NCBI GenBank assembly: GCA_022747635.1
Contig: JAKTNV010000754.1
Coordinates: 1-64,000, forward strand
Source: Hetaerina americana
Lineage: Eukaryota; Arthropoda; Insecta; Odonata; Calopterygidae
Reading direction: 5' to 3'
DNA length: 64,000 nucleotides
The stretch's first letter is position 1, and each line of letters begins with the position of its first letter. Shown in pieces: positions 38,859 to 50,892 of the stretch. The notes under the pieces were generated by a model. The model saw only the letters and a list, made by a program, of their open reading frames with translations, had not been told where the DNA came from and ran no database searches. The translations under genes and the position numbers were made by a program.

Positions 38859-41246
38859 GTGCCAATACCCCCCCCTTTGGGTTCTAGGTGAAAATCTCAC
38901 TCGACACAAATCAAACAAAAATGTTTCCATGGTGTGTATTGTTGTTCATTTTCATCAAATAAACAAAATAAAACCCAGAATAAATCCTGAAAGACAAGAA
39001 ATGAGCATAAAAGATGCTTTAGCGCTAGTGTTAATGTTACTAAAAGAGCCCAAATTTCTAAAAATATTGCGAAAACAACAATCTTCTGTTTTAGAGTGAA
39101 TGTTTGAGGTGTATAGAAGGCATTTATTTCATTTTTAGAAATTTTAATTTTTCACATTTTTCCATTAAAGGGCCAAAACCCCCCTTTGGGTTTCCAGGTG
39201 AAAATCTCACTCGACACAAATCAAACAAAAATGTTTCCATGGTGTGTATTGTTGTTCATTTTCATCAAATAAACAAAATAAAACCCAGAATAAATCCTGA
39301 AAGACAAGAAATGAGCATAAAAGATGCTTCAGCGCTTGTGTTAATGTTACTAAAAGAGGCCAAATTTCTAAAAATATTGCGAAAAACAAAAATCTTCTGT
39401 TTTAGAGTGAATGTTTGAGGTGTATAGAAGGCATTTATTTCATTTTTAGAAATTTTAATTTTTCACATTTTTCCATGAAAAGTGCCAATACCCCCCCCTT
39501 TGGGTTCTAGGTGAAAATCTCACTCGAAACAAATCAAACAAAAATGTTTCCATGGTGTGTATTGTTGTTCATTTTCATCAAATAAACAAAATAAAACCCA
39601 GAATAAATCCTGAAAGACAAGAAATGAGCATAAAAGATGCTTCAGCGCTAGTGTTAATGTTACTAAAAGAGCCCAAATTTCTAAAAATATTGCGAAAAAC
39701 ATCAATCTTCTGTTTTAGAGTGAATGTTTGAGGTGTATAGAAGGCATTTATTTCATTTTTAGAAATTTTAATTTTTCACATTTTTCCATGAAAAGTGCCA
39801 ATACCCCCCCCTTTGGGTTCTAGGTGAAAATCTCACTCGACACAAATCAAACAAAAATGTTTCCATGGTGTGTATTGTTGTTCATTTTCATCAAATAAAC
39901 AAAATGAAACCCAGAATAAATCCTGAAAGACAAAAAATGAGCATAAAAGATGCTTCAGCGCTTGTGTTAATGTTACTAAAAGAGGCCAAATTTCTAAAAA
40001 TATTGCGAAAAACAACAATCTTCTGTTTTAGAGTGAATGTTTTGGGTGTATAGAAGGCATTTATTTCATTTTTAGAAATTTTAATTTTTCACATTTTTCC
40101 ATGAAAAGTGCCAATACCCCCCCCTTTGGGTTCTACGTGAAAATCTCACTCGACACAAATCAAACAAAAATGTTTCCATGGTGTGTATTGTTGTTCATTT
40201 TCATCAAATAAACAAAATAAAACCCAGAATAAATCCTGAAAGACAAGAAATGAGCATAAAAGATGCTTTAGCGCTAGTGTTAATGTTACTAAAAGAGCCC
40301 AAATTTCTAAAAATATTGCGAAAACAACAATCTTCTGTTTTAGAGTGAATGTTTGAGGTGTATAGAAGGCATTTATTTCATTTTTAGAAATTTTAATTTT
40401 TCACATTTTTCCATTAAAGGGCCAATACCCCCCTTTGGGTTTCCAGGTGAAAATCTCACTCGACACAAATCAAACAAAAATGTTTCCATGGTGTGTATTG
40501 TTGTTCATTTTCATCAAATAAACAAAATAAAACCCAGAATAAATCCTGAAAGACAAGAAATGAGCATAAAAGATGCTTCAGCGCTTGTGTTAATGTTACT
40601 AAAAGAGGCCAAATTTCTAAAAATATTGCGAAAAACAACAATCTTCTGTTTTAGAGTGAATGTTTAGGGTATATAGAAGATATTTATTTCATTTTTAGAA
40701 ATTTTAATTTTTCACATTTTTCCATGAAAAGTGCCAATACCCCCCCTTTGGGTTCTAGGTGAAAATCTCACTCGACACAAATCAAACAAAAATGTTTCCA
40801 TGGTGTGTATTGTTGTTCATTTTCATCAAATAAACAAAATAAAACCCAGAATAAATCCTGAAAGACAAGAAATGAGCATAAAAGATGCTTCAGCGCTTGT
40901 GTTAATGTTACTAAAAGAGGCCAAATTTCTAAAAATATTGCGAAAAACAACAATCTTCTGTTTTAGAGTGAATGTTTGGGGTGTATAGAAGGCATTTATT
41001 TCATTTTTAGAAATTTTAATTTTTCACATTTTTCCATGAAAAGTGCCAATACCCCCCCTTTGGGTTCTAGGTGAAAATCTCACTCGACACAAATCAAACA
41101 AAAATGTTTCCATGGTGTGTATTGTTGTTCATTTTCATCAAATAAACAAAATAAAACCCAGAATAAATCCTGAAAGACAAGAAATGAGCATAAAAGATGC
41201 TTCAGCGCTTGTGTTAATGTTACTTAAAGAGGCCAAATTTCTAAAA

Positions 41247-41285
41247 ATTCACTCTAAAACAAAAATCTTCTGTTTTAGAGTGAAT
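41247..41285. repeat. Perfect hairpin (copy 5)
   Basis: Same structure on the TTACTTAAAG body. Confidence 0.9.
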
Positions 41286-43543
41286 GTTTGAGGTGTATAG
41301 AAGGCATTTATTTCATTTTTAGAAATTTTAATTTTTCACATTTTTCCATGAAAAGTGCCAATACCCCCCCCTTTGGGTTCTAGGTGAAAATCTCACTCGA
41401 CACAAATCAAACAAAAATGTTTCCATGGTGTGTATTGTTGTTCATTTTCATCAAATAAACAAAATAAAACCCAGAATAAATCCTGAAAGGCAAGAAATGA
41501 GCATAAAAGATGCTTCAGCGCTAGTGTTAATGTTACTAAAAGAGCCCAAATTTCTAAAAATATTGCGAAAAACATCAATCTTCTGTTTTAGAGTGAATGT
41601 TTGAGGTGTATAGAAGGCATTTATTTCATTTTTAGAAATTTTAATTTTTCACATTTTTCCATGAAAAGTGCCAATACCCCCCCCTTTGGGTTCTAGGTGA
41701 AAATCTCACTCGACACAAATCAAACAAAAATGTTTCCATGGTGTGTATTGTTGTTCATTTTCATCAAATAAACAAAATGAAACCCAGAATAAATCCTGAA
41801 AGACAAAAAATGAGCATAAAAGATGCTTCAGCGCTTGTGTTAATGTTACTAAAAGAGGCCAAATTTCTAAAAATATTGCGAAAAACAACAATCTTCTGTT
41901 TTAGAGTGAATGTTTGGGGTGTATAGAAGGCATTTATTTCATTTTTAGAAATTTTAATTTTTCACATTTTTCCATGAAAAGTGCCAATACCCCCCCCTTT
42001 GGGTTCTACGTGAAAATCTCACTCGACACAAATCAAACAAAAATGTTTCCATGGTGTGTATTGTTGTTCATTTTCATCAAATAAACAAAATAAAACCCAG
42101 AATAAATCCTGAAAGACAAGAAATGAGCATAAAAGATGCTTTAGCGCTAGTGTTAATGTTACTAAAAGAGCCCAAATTTCTAAAAATATTGCGAAAAACA
42201 TCAATCTTCTGTTTTAGAGTGAATGTTTGAGGTGTATAGAAGGCATTTATTTCATTTTTAGAAATTTTAATTTTTCACATTTTTCCATTAAAGGGCCAAT
42301 ACCCCCCTTTGGGTTTCCAGGTGAAAATCTCACTCGACACAAATCAAACAAAAATGTTTCCATGGTGTGTATTGTTGTTCATTTTCATCAAATAAACAAA
42401 ATAAAACCCAGAATAAATCCTGAAAGACAAGAAATGAGCATAAAAGATGCTTCAGCGCTTGTGTTAATGTTACTAAAAGAGGCCAAATTTCTAAAAATAT
42501 TGCGAAAAACAACAATCTTCTGTTTTAGAGTGAATGTTTGGGGTGTATAGAAGGCATTTATTTCATTTTTAGAAATTTTAATTTTTCACATTTTTCCATG
42601 AAAAGTGCCAATACCACCCCCTTTGGGTTCTAGGTGAAAATCTCACTCGACACAAATCAAACAAAAATGTTTCCATGGTGTGTATTGTTGTTCATTTTCA
42701 TCAAATAAACAAAAGAAAACCCAGAATAAATCCTGAAAGACAAGAAATGAGCATAAAAGATGCTTCAGCGCTAGTGTTAATGTTACTAAAAGAGCCCAAA
42801 TTTCTAAAAATATTGCGAAAAACAACAATCTTCTGTTTTAGAGTGAATATTTGAGGTGTATAGAAGGCATTTATTTCATTTTTAGAAATTTTAATTTTTC
42901 TCATTTTTCCATTAAAGGGCCAATACCCCCCCTTTGGGTTTCCAGGTGAAAATCTCACTCGACACAAATCAAACAAAAATGTTTCCATGGTGTATATTGT
43001 TGTTCATTTTCATCAAATAAACAAAATAAAACCCAGAATAAATCCTGAAAGACAAGAAATGAGCATAAAAGATCCTTCAGCGCTAGTGTTAATGTTACTA
43101 AAAGAACCCAAATTTCTAAAAATATTGCGAAAAACAACAATCTTCTGTTTTAGAGTGAATGTTTGAGGTGTATATAAGGCATTTATTTCATTTTTAGAAA
43201 TTTTAATTTTTCACATTTTTCCATGAAAAGTGCCAATACCCCCCCCCTTTGGGTTCTAGGTGAAAATCTCACTCGACACAAATCAAACAAAAATGTTTCC
43301 ATGGTGTGTATTGTTGTTCATTTTCATCAAATAAACAAAATAAAACCCAGAATAAATCCTGAAAGACAAGAAATGAGCATAAAAGATGCTTCAGCGCTAG
43401 TGTTAATGTTACTAAAAGAGCCCAAATTTCTAAAAATATTGCGAAAAACAACAATCTTCTGTTTTAGAGTGAATATTTGAGGTGTATAGAAGGCATTTAT
43501 TTCATTTTTAGAAATTTTAATTTTTCTCATTTTTCCATGAAAA

Positions 43544-43819
43544 GTGCCAATACACAAATCAAACAAAAATGTTTTCATGGTGTGTATTATTGTTCATTTT
43601 CATCAAATAAACAAAATAAAACCCAGAATAAATCCTGAAAGACAAGAAATGAGCATAAAAGATGCTTCAGCGCTAGTGTTAATGTTACTAAAAGAGCCCA
43701 AATTTCTAAAAATATTGCGAAAAACAACAATCTTCTGTTATAGAGTGAATGTTTGAGGTGTATAGAAGGCATTTATTTCATTTTTAGAAATTTTAATTTT
43801 TCACATTTTTCCATGAAAA
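43544..43819 (+). repeat. Short monomer 6
   Basis: Same deletion; followed by the AAATTAAAACC path. Confidence 0.9.
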
Positions 43820-44797
43820 GTGCCAATACCCCCCCCTTTGGGTTCTAGGTGAAAATCTCACTCGACACAAATCAAACAAAAATGTTTCCATGGTGTGTAT
43901 TGTTGTTCATTTTCATCAAATAAACAAATTAAAACCCAGAATAAATCCTGAAAGACAAGAAATGAGCATAAAAGATGCTTCAGCGCTAGTGTTAATGTTA
44001 CTAAAAGAGCCCAAATTTCTAAAAATATTGCGAAAAACAACAATCTTCTGTTTTAGAGTGAATGTTTGAGGTGTATAGAAGGCATTTATTTCATTTTTAG
44101 AAATTTTAATTTTTCACATTTTTCCATGAAAAGTTCCAATACCCCCCCCTTTGGGTTCTTGGTGAAAATCTCACTCCACACAAATCAAACAAAAATGTTT
44201 CCATGGTGTGTATTGTTGTTCATTTTCATCAAATAAACAAAATAAAACCCAGAATAAATCCTGAAAGACAAGAAATGAGCATAAAAGATGCTTCAGCGCT
44301 AGTGTTAATGTTACTAAAAGAGCCCAAATTTATAAAAAAATTGCGAAAAACAACAATCTTCTGTTTTAGAGTGAATGTTTGAGGTGTATAGAAGGCATTT
44401 ATTTCATTTTTAGAAATTTTAATTTTTCACATTTTTCCATGAAAAGTGCCAATACCCCCCCCCTTTGGGTTCTAGGTGAAAATCTCACTTGACACAAATC
44501 AAACAAAAATGTTTCCATGGTGTGTATTGTTGTTCATTTTCATCAAATAAACAAAATAAAACCCAGAATAAATCCTGAAAGACAAGAAATGAGCAAAAAA
44601 GATGCTTCAGCGCTGGTGTTAATGCTACTAAAAGAGCCCAAATTTCTAAAAATATTGCGAAAAACAACAATCTTCTGTTTTAGAGTAAATGTTTGAGGTG
44701 TATAGAAGGCATTTATTTCATTTTTAGAAATTTTAATTTTTCACATTTTTCCATGAAAAGTTCCAATACCCCCACCTTTGGGTTCTTGGTGAAAATC

Positions 44798-45420
44798 TCA
44801 CTCCACACAAATCAAACAAAAATGTTTCCATGGTGTGTATTGTTGTTCATTTTCATCAAATAAACAAAATAAAACCCAGAATAAATCCTGAAAGACAAGA
44901 AATGAGCATAAAAGATGCTTTAGCGCTAGTGTTAATGTTACTAAAAGAGCCCAAATTTCTAAAAATATTGCGAAAACAACAATCTTCTGTTTTAGAGTGA
45001 ATGTTTAGGGTATATAGAAGGCATTTATTTCATTTTTAGAAATTTTAATTTTTCACATTTTTCCATGAAAAGTGCCAATACCCCCCCTTTGGGTTCTAGG
45101 TGAAAATCTCACTCGACACAAATCAAACAAAAATGTTTCCATGGTGTGTATTGTTGTTCATTTTCATCAAATAAACAAAATAAAACCCAGAATAAATCCT
45201 GAAAGACAAGAAATGAGCATAAAAGATGCTTCAGCGCTTGTGTTAATGTTACTAAAAGAGGCCAAATTTCTAAAAATATTGCGAAAAACAACAATCTTCT
45301 GTTTTAGAGTGAATGTTTAGGGTATATAGAAGGCATTTATTTCATTTTTAGAAATTTTAATTTTTCACATTTTTCCATGAAAAGTGCCAATACCCCCCCT
45401 TTGGGTTCTAGGTGAAAATC
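44798..45420 (+). repeat. Two monomers with a converted junction
   Basis: Monomer 44798 starts like 18433 (TTCTTGG, GCTTTAGCG, AAAACAAC) but ends in GTTTAGGGTATA and a standard ATGAAAAGTGCC junction. In unit 1 the equivalent tail is GTTTGAGG followed by a K junction. Monomer 45109 then has the body and GTTTAGGG tail of 18743 without its K head. The monomer number is unchanged, so a patch of roughly 100 bp (about 44,998-45,100) appears replaced. The same state is seen at 57815-58437. Confidence 0.55.
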
Positions 45421-45732
45421 TCACTCGACACAAATCAAACAAAAATGTTTCCATGGTGTGTATTGTTGTTCATTTTCATCAAATAAACAAAATAAAACCC
45501 AGAATAAATCCTGAAAGACAAGAAATGAGCATAAAAGATGCTTCAGCGCTTGTGTTAATGTTACTAAAAGAGGCCAAATTTCTAAAAATATTGCGAAAAA
45601 CAACAATCTTCTGTTTTAGAGTGAATGTTTGGGGTGTATAGAAGGCATTTATTTCATTTTTAGAAATTTTAATTTTTCACATTTTTCCATGAAAAGTGCC
45701 AATACCCCCCCTTTGGGTTCTAGGTGAAAATC

Positions 45733-46978
45733 TCACTCGACACAAATCAAACAAAAATGTTTCCATGGTGTGTATTGTTGTTCATTTTCATCAAATAAAC
45801 AAAATAAAACCAGAATAAATCCTGAAAGACAAGAAATGAGCATAAAAGATGCTTTAGCGCTAGTGTTAATGTTACTAAAAGAGCCCAAATTTCTAAAATA
45901 TTGCGAAAACAACAATCTTCTGTTTTAGAGTGAATGTTTGAGGTGTATAGAAGGCATTTATTTCATTTTTAGAAATTTTAATTTTTCACATTTTTCCATT
46001 AAAGGGCCAATACCCCCTTTGGGTTTCCAGGTGAAAATCTCACTCGACACAAATCAAACAAAAATGTTTCCATGGTGTGTATTGTTGTTCATTTTCATCA
46101 AATAAACAAAATAAAACCCAGAATAAATCCTGAAAGACAAGAAATGAGCATAAAAGATGCTTCAGCGCTTGTGTTAATGTTACTAAAAGAGGCCAAATTT
46201 CTAAAAATTCACTCTAAAACAAAAATCTTCTGTTTTAGAGTGAATGTTTGAGGTGTATAGAAGGCATTTATTTCATTTTTAGAAATTTTAATTTTTCACA
46301 TTTTTCCATGAAAAGTGCCAATACCCCCCCCTTTGGGTTCTAGGTGAAAATCTCACTCGACACAAATCAAACAAAAATGTTTCCATGGTGTGTATTGTTG
46401 TTCATTTTCATCAAATAAACAAAATAAAACCCCAGAATAAATCCTGAAAGACAAGAAATGAGCATAAAAGATGCTTCAGCGCTAGTGTTAATGTTACTAA
46501 AAGAGCCCAAATTTCTAAAAATATTGCGAAAAACATCAATCTTCTGTTTTAGAGTGAATGTTTGAGGTGTATAGAAGGCATTTATTTCATTTTTAGAAAT
46601 TTTAATTTTTCACATTTTTCCATGAAAAGTGCCAATACCCCCCCCCTTTGGGTTCTAGGTGAAAATCTCACTCGACACAAATCAAACAAAAATGTTTCCA
46701 TGGTGTGTATTGTTGTTCATTTTCATCAAATAAACAAAATGAAACCCAGAATAAATCCTGAAAGACAAAAATGAGCATAAAAGATGCTTCAGCGCTTGTG
46801 TTAATGTTACTAAAAGAGGCCAAATTTCTAAAAATATTGCGAAAAACAACAATCTTCTGTTTTAGAGTGAATGTTTGGGGTGTATAGAAGGCATTTATTT
46901 CATTTTAGAAATTTTAATTTTTCACATTTTTCCATGAAAAGTGCCAATACCCCCCCCTTTGGGTTCTACGTGAAAATC
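45733..46978. repeat. Cluster of one-base indels
   Basis: Within about 1.2 kb there is a lost C near 45811, a lost A near 45896, a five-C tract near 46013, an extra C near 46431, a lost A near 46769 and a lost T near 46903. The near-identical copy at 58.75-60.0 kb has the usual form at each point. Neighbouring stretches on both sides are free of such changes. Confidence 0.7.
46207..46245. repeat. Perfect hairpin (copy 6)
   Basis: Same structure, in a monomer with a K-type head. Confidence 0.9.
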
Positions 46979-48502
46979 TCACTCGACACAAATCAAACAA
47001 AAATGTTTCCATGGTGTGTATTGTTGTTCATTTTCATCAAATAAACAAAATAAAACCCAGAATAAATCCTGAAAGACAAGAAATGAGCATAAAAGATGCT
47101 TTAGCGCTAGTGTTAATGTTACTAAAAGAGCCCAAATTTCTAAAAATATTGCGAAAAACATCAATCTTCTGTTTTAGAGTGAATGTTTGAGGTGTATAGA
47201 AGGCATTTATTTCATTTTTAGAAATTTTAATTTTTCACATTTTTCCATTAAAGGGCCAATACCCCCCTTTGGGTTTCCAGGTGAAAATCTCACTCGACAC
47301 AAATCAAACAAAAATGTTTCCATGGTGTGTATTGTTGTTCATTTTCATCAAATAAACAAAATAAAACCCAGAATAAATCCTGAAAGACAAGAAATGAGCA
47401 TAAAAGATGCTTCAGCGCTTGTGTTAATGTTACTAAAAGAGGCCAAATTTCTAAAAATATTGCGAAAAACAACAATCTTCTGTTTTAGAGTGAATGTTTG
47501 GGGTGTATAGAAGGCATTTATTTCATTTTTAGAAATTTTAATTTTTCACATTTTTCCATGAAAAGTGCCTATACCACCCCCTTTGGGTTCTAGGTGAAAA
47601 TCTCACTCGACACAAATCAAACAAAAATGTTTCCATGGTGTGTATTGTTGTTCATTTTCATCAAATAAACAAAAGAAAACCCAGAATAAATCCTGAAAGA
47701 CAAGAAATGAGCATAAAAGATGCTTCAGCGCTAGTGTTAATGTTACTAAAAGAGCCCAAATTTCTAAAAATATTGCGAAAAACAACAATCTTCTGTTTTA
47801 GAGTGAATGTTTGAGGTGTATAGAAGGCATTTATTTCATTTTTAGAAATTTTAATTTTTCACATTTTTCCATTAAAGGGCCAATACCCCCCTTTGGGTTT
47901 CCAGGTGAAAATCTCACTCGACACAAATCAAACAAAAATGTTTCCATGGTGTATATTGTTGTTCATTTTCATCAAATAAACAAAATAAAACCCAGAATAA
48001 ATCCTGAAAGACAAGAAATGAGCATAAAAGATCCTTCAGCGCTAGTGTTAATGTTACTAAAAGAACCCAAATTTCTAAAAATATTGCGAAAAACAACAAT
48101 CTTCTGTTTTAGAGTGAATGTTTGAGGTGTATATAAGGCATTTATTTCATTTTTAGAAATTTTAATTTTTCACATTTTTCCATGAAAAGTGCCAATACCC
48201 CCCCCCTTTGGGTTCTAGGTGAAAATCTCACTCGACACAAATCAAACAAAAATGTTTCCATGGTGTGTATTGTTGTTCATTTTCATCAAATAAACAAAAT
48301 AAAACCCAGAATAAATCCTGAAAGACCAGAAATGAGCATAAAAGATGCTTCAGCGCTAGTGTTAATGTTACTAAAAGAGCCCAAATTTCTAAAAATATTG
48401 CGAAAAACAACAATCTTCTGTTTTAGAGTGAATATTTGAGGTGTATAGAAGGCATTTATTTCATTTTTAGAAATTTTAATTTTTCTCATTTTTCCATGAA
48501 AA

Positions 48503-48778
48503 GTGCCAATACACAAATCAAACAAAAATGTTTTCATGGTGTGTATTATTGTTCATTTTCATCAAATAAACAAAATAAAACCCAGAATAAATCCTGAAAG
48601 ACAAGAAATGAGCATAAAAGATGCTTCAGCGCTAGTGTTAATGTTACTAAAAGAGCCCAAATTTCTAAAAATATTGCGAAAAACAACAATCTTCTGTTAT
48701 AGAGTGAATGTTTGAGGTGTATAGAAGGCATTTATTTCATTTTTAGAAATTTTAATTTTTCACATTTTTCCATGAAAA
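48503..48778 (+). repeat. Short monomer 7
   Basis: Same deletion; preceded by the monomer with the private GACCAG change. Confidence 0.9.
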
Positions 48779-49441
48779 GTGCCAATACCCCCCCCTTTGG
48801 GTTCTAGGTGAAAATCTCACTCGACACAAATCAAACAAAAATGTTTCCATGGTGTGTATTGTTGTTCATTTTCATCAAATAAACAAATTAAAACCCAGAA
48901 TAAATCCTGAAAGACAAGAAATGAGCATAAAAGATGCTTCAGCGCTAGTGTTAATGTTACTAAAAGAGCCCAAATTTCTAAAAATATTGCGAAAAACAAC
49001 AATCTTCTGTTTTAGAGTGAATGTTTGAGGTGTATAGAAGGCATTTATTTCATTTTTAGAAATTTTAATTTTTCACATTTTTCCATGAAAAGTTCCAATA
49101 CCCCCCCCTTTGGGTTCTTGGTGAAAATCTCACTCCACACAAATCAAACAAAAATGTTTCCATGGTGTGTATTGTTGTTCATTTTCATCAAATAAACAAA
49201 ATAAAACCCAGAATAAATCCTGAAAGACAAGAAATGAGCATAAAAGATGCTTCAGCGCTAGTGTTAATGTTACTAAAAGAGCCCAAATTTATAAAAAAAT
49301 TGCGAAAAACAACAATCTTCTGTTTTAGAGTGAATGTTTGAGGTGTATAGAAGGCATTTATTTCATTTTTAGAAATTTTAATTTTTCACATTTTTCCATG
49401 AAAAGTTCCAATACCCCCCCCTTTGGTTCTTGGTGAAAATC

Positions 49442-49752
49442 TCACTCCACACAAATCAAACAAAAATGTTTCCATGGTGTGTATTGTTGTTCATTTTCAT
49501 CAAATAAACAAAATAAAACCCAGAATAAATCCTGAAAGACAAGAAATGAGCATAAAAGATGCTTCAGCGCAAGTGTTCATGTTACTAAAAGAGCCCTAAT
49601 ATCTAAAAATATTTCCAAAAAATACAATCTTCTGTTTTAGAGTGAATGTGTGAGGTGTATAGAAGGCATTTATTTCATTTTTAGAAAATTTAATTTTTCA
49701 CATTTTTCCATTAAAGGGCCAATACCCCCCTTTGGGTTTCCAGGTGAAAATC
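49442..49752 (+). repeat. Degenerate monomer
   Basis: It carries many private changes: CTTTGGTTC in the head, GCGCAAGTGTTCATG, CCCTAATATC, TATTTCCAAAAAATAC, GAATGTGTGAGG and TTTAGAAAATTT. They break both arms of the usual inverted repeat and remove the TGCG CpG. All except the head change recur in monomer 62463. Confidence 0.8.
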
Positions 49753-50853
49753 TCACTCGACACAAATCAAACAAAAATGTTTCCATGGTGTGTATTGTTG
49801 TTCATTTTCATCAAATAAACAAAATAAAACCCAGAATAAATCCTGAAAGACAAGAAATGAGCATAAAAGATGCTTCAGCGCTTGTGTTAATGTTACTAAA
49901 AGAGGCCAAATTTCTAAAAATATTGCGAAAAACAACAATCTTCTGTTTTAGAGTGAATGTTTAGGGTATATAGAAGGCATTTATTTCATTTTTAGAAATT
50001 TTAATTTTTCACATTTTTCCATGAAAAGTGCCAATACCCCCCCTTTGGGTTCTAGGTGAAAATCTCACTCGACACAAATCAAACAAAAATGTTTCCATGG
50101 TGTGTATTGTTGTTCATTTTCATCAAATAAACAAAATAAAACCCAGAATAAATCCTGAAAGACAAGAAATGAGCATAAAAGATGCTTCAGCGCTTGTGTT
50201 AATGTTACTAAAAGAGGCCAAATTTCTAAAAATATTGCGAAAAACAACAATCTTCTGTTTTAGAGTGAATGTTTGGGGTGTATAGAAGGCATTTATTTCA
50301 TTTTTAGAAATTTTAATTTTTCACATTTTTCCATGAAAAGTGCCAATACCCCCCCTTTGGGTTCTAGGTGAAAATCTCACTCGACACAAATCAAACAAAA
50401 ATGTTTCCATGGTGTGTATTGTTGTTCATTTTCATCAAATAAACAAAATAAAACCCAGAATAAATCCTGAAAGACAAGAAATGAGCATAAAAGATGCTTT
50501 AGCGCTAGTGTTAATGTTACTAAAAGAGCCCAAATTTCTAAAAATATTGCGAAAACAACAATCTTCTGTTTTAGAGTGAATGTTTGAGGTGTATAGAAGG
50601 CATTTATTTCATTTTTAGAAATTTTAATTTTTCACATTTTTCCATTAAAGGGCCAATACCCCCCTTTGGGTTTCCAGGTGAAAATCTCACTCGACACAAA
50701 TCAAACAAAAATGTTTCCATGGTGTGTATTGTTGTTCATTTTCATCAAATAAACAAAATAAAACCCAGAATAAATCCTGAAAGACAAGAAATGAGCATAA
50801 AAGATGCTTCAGCGCTTGTGTTAATGTTACTAAAAGAGGCCAAATTTCTAAAA

Positions 50854-50892
50854 ATTCACTCTAAAACAAAAATCTTCTGTTTTAGAGTGAAT
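50854..50892. repeat. Perfect hairpin (copy 7)
   Basis: Same structure, in a K-headed monomer followed by a 12-C tract. Confidence 0.9.

Larger units (their letters stand above)
36746..41705. repeat. HOR unit 5, 16 monomers, 4,960 bp
   Basis: After the core and the short monomer at 38583 it follows the unit 2 path: 38897, 39207 (K), 39520, 39833, 40146 and 40456 (K). It then diverges: 40768 has CTTGTG and a GTTTGGGG tail where unit 2 has CAGGGCTAG. It goes straight to hairpin monomer 41080 and to 41393 (AAGGCAAG), skipping two monomers present in unit 2. Confidence 0.8.
41706..46667. repeat. HOR unit 6, 16 monomers, 4,962 bp
   Basis: The core and the four monomers after the short one (43858, 44171, 44485, 44798) follow unit 1 at an offset of about 26,365 bp. 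Next come 45109, 45421, 45733, 46040 (K, hairpin) and 46353. The junction between 44798 and 45109 differs from unit 1. The stretch 45.73-46.67 kb carries several one-base indels. Confidence 0.8.
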
